From: Alphaproteobacteria bacterium
GTDB taxonomy: Bacteria; Pseudomonadota; Alphaproteobacteria; Kiloniellales; J153
Length of the DNA stretch: 9,410 nt
Reading direction: 5' to 3'
Assembly (NCBI GenBank): GCA_003693905.1
Contig: RFLL01000107.1
Span: 1-9,410, forward strand
Shown here: one piece after another, positions 7,010 to 9,410 of the stretch
How the letters are laid out: each line of letters begins with the position of its first letter
How positions within the stretch are numbered: the first letter of the stretch is position 1
Notes under the pieces: model-generated
Told to the model about the DNA's origin: nothing
Database searches by the model: none
What the model saw: only the letters and a program-made list of their open reading frames with translations
Made by a program: the position numbers and the translations under genes

Positions 7010-7019
7010 CCTGTACAAG
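7010..7019. promoter_or_regulatory. TGTACA-centred palindrome, candidate operator
   Basis: CCTGTACAAG is a palindrome with one mismatched pair (C at 7011 against A at 7018). It lies at the predicted transcription start of hutI, a common position for repressor sites, and GntR-family regulators such as HutC are known to bind short TGTA/TACA palindromes. Assignment to HutC is inference; the motif is short and a single copy. Confidence 0.3.
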
Positions 7020-7049
7020 CCGGACGCGGACCGGCCGTGAAGCATGATC

Positions 7050-7055
7050 GGGAGA
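7050..7055 (+). promoter_or_regulatory. Shine-Dalgarno site of hutI
   Basis: GGGAGA lies 8 bases before the ATG at 7064. It supports that start over the in-frame upstream ATGs at 6965 and 7001, which lie within or before the candidate promoter and would add residues unlike the HutI family. Confidence 0.65.
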
Positions 7056-7063
7056 CTTCGCCC

Positions 7064-8329
7064 ATGCCCCCTGTGCCGCGGTGGGATGATCTGTGGCTGA
7101 ACGGCAATCTGGCGACGATGGCCGAGACCGGCCCCGGCGCCGAAGCCCCCTACGGCGCCATCGAGGACGGCGCACTGGCCGTGGCCGGCGGGCGCATCGC
7201 CTGGCTCGGCCGGCGCGTCGATCTGCCCGGCCGGCCCGAGGCGCTGGCCGCGAACGTGCACGAGCTGGACGGCAGTTGGATGACACCGGGCCTGATCGAC
7301 TGCCACACCCACCTCGTCCATGGCGGCGACCGGGCGCGCGAGTTCGAGCTGCGCCTGCAAGGCGCCAACTACGAGGAGATCGCGCGCGCCGGTGGCGGCA
7401 TCCTCACCACCGTACGGGCGACCCGCGCCGCCACGCAGGAGGCCCTCGTCGCCGCGGCGCGCCCGCGTCTGCGCGCCCTGCTGGCCGAAGGTGTCACGAC
7501 GATCGAGATCAAGTCGGGCTACGGCCTGGACCGGGACAACGAGCTCAAACAACTGCGCGCCGCGCGCCAATTGGGTGCGGAATTTCCGGTCACCGTGCGT
7601 ACCACGTTCCTCGGGGCCCACGCCGTGCCGCCGGAATACGACGGCCGCGCCGAGGCCTATATCGAGGAGGTCGTAATCCCCATGATTCCGGCCGTGCGCG
7701 AGGCCGGACTGGCCGACGCGGTTGATGCCTTCTGCGAAACCATCGCCTTCACCGCGGAGCAGACGGCGCGCGTGTTCGAGGCGGCCACCGCACACGCCCT
7801 GGCGGTCAAGCTGCACGCCGACCAACTGTCCGATCAGGGCGGCGCCGCCCTGGCGGCCCGCTTCGGCGCGCTGTCGGCCGATCATCTGGAATACGCGAAC
7901 GAAGCCGGCATTGCGGCGATGGCGCAAAGCGGCACGGTTGCCGTGCTGCTGCCGGGCGCGTTCTATGTTCTGGGCGAAACCAAGGTGCCGCCGGTCGATG
8001 CCCTGCGCCAGGCCGGGGTTCCCATCGCGCTCGCCACCGACAGCAACCCGGGCAGCGCCCCGGTGGCGTCGCTGCTGCTCATGCTCAACATGGGCTGCAC
8101 GCTGTTCCGCCTGACCCCGGAAGAGGCGCTGGCCGGCGTCACCCGCCACGGCGCGCGCGCGCTCGGCCTTGGTGACAGCCACGGCACGCTGGAGGTGGGC
8201 AAGGTGGCGGACCTGGCCGTGTGGCGGATCGACCAGCCGGCCGAGCTCGCCTATTGGATCGGTTTCAACCCGCTGATCTGTGCCGTCAAGAACGGCGTCA
8301 TCCGCACCACCGGGACGGACAACCGGTAG
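7064..8329 (+). CDS. hutI: Imidazolonepropionase (HutI)
   Basis: This encodes 421 residues, within the normal length for HutI. The enzyme hydrolyses 4-imidazolone-5-propanoate to N-formimino-L-glutamate, the substrate of the divergently encoded HutF. It is a cytoplasmic metal-dependent amidohydrolase. Visible motifs are [20 protein letters not shown] (75-94, metal ligands His81 and His83), [10 protein letters not shown] (148-157), [11 protein letters not shown] (182-192), [13 protein letters not shown] (248-260, His251), ADHLEYA (272-278, His274), [11 protein letters not shown] (295-305) and ATDSNPGS (324-331, Asp326). These match the HutI metal and substrate sites in order. The ATG at 7064 is preceded by GGGAGA. 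The frame is open to 6965, but those extra 33 codons overlap the probable promoter. The stop is 11 bases from the stop of the convergent SulP gene, leaving no room for an intrinsic terminator, so hutI appears monocistronic. Confidence 0.96.
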   Translation: MPPVPRWDDLWLNGNLATMAETGPGAEAPYGAIEDGALAVAGGRIAWLGRRVDLPGRPEALAANVHELDGSWMTPGLIDCHTHLVHGGDRAREFELRLQGANYEEIARAGGGILTTVRATRAATQEALVAAARPRLRALLAEGVTTIEIKSGYGLDRDNELKQLRAARQLGAEFPVTVRTTFLGAHAVPPEYDGRAEAYIEEVVIPMIPAVREAGLADAVDAFCETIAFTAEQTARVFEAATAHALAVKLHADQLSDQGGAALAARFGALSADHLEYANEAGIAAMAQSGTVAVLLPGAFYVLGETKVPPVDALRQAGVPIALATDSNPGSAPVASLLLMLNMGCTLFRLTPEEALAGVTRHGARALGLGDSHGTLEVGKVADLAVWRIDQPAELAYWIGFNPLICAVKNGVIRTTGTDNR

Positions 8330-8340
8330 TCCCCGGCCCC

Positions 8341-9410
8341 CTACGCCGCGGGCGCGGGACGGCACGAAGTGCGCGCACCGGTGGCGCCGGTGGTCTTGTC
8401 GACGGCGCGGCGCAGCGCCTCGACCCGCGACATGTGCATGTGATCCTCGGACAACAACCCGGTCACACCGAGACGGCGCAAGGTCTGCTCGACCTCGGGC
8501 CGCACCCCGACCAGATAGACCTCGTTGTCGCGTTCCTGCGCCTGCCGGATGACGTCTTCGAGGGCCAGTGTCGCACTGCTGTCGAGAAACGGCACCTCGC
8601 TGAGGTCGAGGACCAGCGCGTCGTACTCGTTAGCGGCACCAAGGCGCCGTGCCATGCCCTTGGCGGCGCCGAAACTGAACGGGCCGCTGAAATGGTACAG
8701 CATCACCCGGCCGTGGCCGCGGGCCAGCAGTTCCCTTTCCTCGGCAGTGACCATCGCCTCGTCGCTGTCGTGGGTCAGCGGCCGGATGCTGGCCAGTTGC
8801 AGATCCGACATGCGCTTCACGAAAAGCAGGCTGGCCAGCACGATGCCGACGGCGACCGCCGTGATCAGATCTACGAACACGGTCAGCAGCAGGACGACGA
8901 TCATGAAAAACACGCCGGCACGCGGCGCCTGGGGCAGCCGCCTGAGATACGGCCAGTCGATGATGTCGATGCCGACCTTGATCAGGATGCCGGCCAGAAC
9001 CGCATGAGGGATGTGCCCGGCCAGGCCGCCCAAACCGAGGACGATGGCGAGTAGAACCAGGGCATGCAGCGCCCCCGAAATCGGCGTGCGCCCGCCGGTG
9101 CGCACGTTGACCACGGTGCGCATCGTCGCCCCGGCCCCGGGAATGGCGCCGAAAAGGCCGGCGATGGCGTTGCCGATGCCCTGACCGATCAGTTCGCGAT
9201 CAGAATCGTGATGGGTCTGGGTCACGTTGTCGGCAACCAGTGAGGTCAGCAGGCTGTCGATCGCCCCGAGCAGGGCCAGGACCAGCGCCGCCTGCACCAT
9301 CTGCGGCACCGCCTCGATCGTGAAGTGCGGCAGGCGCGGCTGTGGCAGCCCGGTCGGGATGTCGCCCAGCACCGGCACGCCGGGCAGGAAGAAATAGACC
9401 AGAAGGCTGC
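8341..9410 (-). CDS. SulP-family anion permease with C-terminal STAS domain (5' end outside window)
   Basis: 355 residues are visible; the frame is open to the window edge, where codons for SLLVYFFLPG run straight into VPVLGDIPTGLP, a typical SulP stretch. Whole proteins of this family are usually about 550-600 residues, so roughly the N-terminal third is missing. A GTG at 9378 is internal, not the start. SulP permeases carry sulfate, bicarbonate, dicarboxylates or similar anions, often with proton or sodium coupling. Visible features (numbered from the first visible codon) include SLLTSLVADNVTQTHHDSDR (52-71), GQGIGNAIAGLFGAIPGAGA (75-94) and RTGGRTPISGALHALVLL (103-120). Hydrophobic membrane segments continue to about 197. 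The cytoplasmic STAS domain follows (about 230-325) with LDLSEVPFLDSSATL near 267-281; the Ser in DSSA corresponds to the phosphorylatable Ser of SpoIIAA-type domains. The substrate cannot be told from this part. It converges on hutI and is probably unrelated to it. Confidence 0.93.
   Translation of the reverse strand, partial: SLLVYFFLPGVPVLGDIPTGLPQPRLPHFTIEAVPQMVQAALVLALLGAIDSLLTSLVADNVTQTHHDSDRELIGQGIGNAIAGLFGAIPGAGATMRTVVNVRTGGRTPISGALHALVLLAIVLGLGGLAGHIPHAVLAGILIKVGIDIIDWPYLRRLPQAPRAGVFFMIVVLLLTVFVDLITAVAVGIVLASLLFVKRMSDLQLASIRPLTHDSDEAMVTAEERELLARGHGRVMLYHFSGPFSFGAAKGMARRLGAANEYDALVLDLSEVPFLDSSATLALEDVIRQAQERDNEVYLVGVRPEVEQTLRRLGVTGLLSEDHMHMSRVEALRRAVDKTTGATGARTSCRPAPAA

Larger units (their letters stand above)
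6929..7063. promoter_or_regulatory. hutF-hutI divergent control region
   Basis: These 135 bases separate the two divergent hut start codons and must hold both promoters. They contain two copies of a 9-mer, a TGTACA-centred palindrome and a plausible plus-strand promoter, listed separately. In many bacteria hut genes are repressed by HutC, a GntR-family protein released by urocanate, and such an operator is expected here. No regulator gene is in the window. I could not find a convincing minus-strand -35/-10 pair for hutF. Confidence 0.6.

Noticed and set aside
8330..8340. Shared terminator between hutI and the SulP gene
   Set aside because: Only 11 bases separate the stops and no stem with a T run is present.
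6992..8365. 457-codon minus-strand open frame opposite hutI
   Set aside because: hutI on the plus strand has all expected catalytic motifs; the antisense frame is compositional.

Overview
This window is GC-rich and densely coding, with almost no non-coding space. The protein families suggest an alphaproteobacterium, perhaps a Rhodospirillales- or Rhizobiales-like soil or water organism. They include a non-pyrrolysine MttB-type methyltransferase, a TAXI-type TRAP binding protein, HutF/HutI histidine catabolism, a SulP-STAS permease and an Ala-rich coiled-coil/Sel1 protein. The assignment rests on gene content and base composition only; there is no rRNA or other phylogenetic marker in the window.

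Layout. (1) 1-1447, plus strand: the 3' part of a long Ala/Glu-rich coiled-coil protein with a C-terminal Sel1/TPR-like domain. (2) 1477-6928, minus strand, read right to left: hutF (formimidoylglutamate deiminase), an ornithine-cyclodeaminase/mu-crystallin family gene 7 bases later, a trimethylamine-methyltransferase (MttB) family gene after a 157-base gap, and a TAXI-family periplasmic binding protein after a 209-base gap that contains a strong hairpin. (3) 6929-7063: the divergent control region between hutF and hutI, with a repeated 9-mer, a TGTACA palindrome and a plausible sigma-70 promoter. (4) 7064-8329, plus strand: hutI (imidazolonepropionase). (5) 8341-9410, minus strand: the C-terminal part of a SulP-family anion permease with a STAS domain, cut by the window end.

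How the genes may work together. HutI opens imidazolonepropionate to N-formimino-L-glutamate and HutF deiminates that to N-formylglutamate, so the divergent pair covers two consecutive steps of the five-step histidine route. hutH, hutU, hutG and hutC are not in the window, and the hut block is closed on both sides by convergent genes. An MttB-type methyltransferase and a divergent cyclodeaminase-like dehydrogenase lie directly downstream of hutF. This invites the hypothesis that the cluster handles an N-methylated histidine-type compound (for example hercynine/histidine betaine, or trimethylamine released from it) whose carbon skeleton drains into the Hut pathway. That is inference from gene order. 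The TAXI protein could be the uptake receptor, but no TRAP membrane subunit is visible and the hairpin-containing gap may separate it from the operon.

I see no tRNA, rRNA, CRISPR array, insertion sequence, prophage or frameshifted gene in the window. The many long overlapping open frames on the opposite strands are compositional shadows of the genes above.
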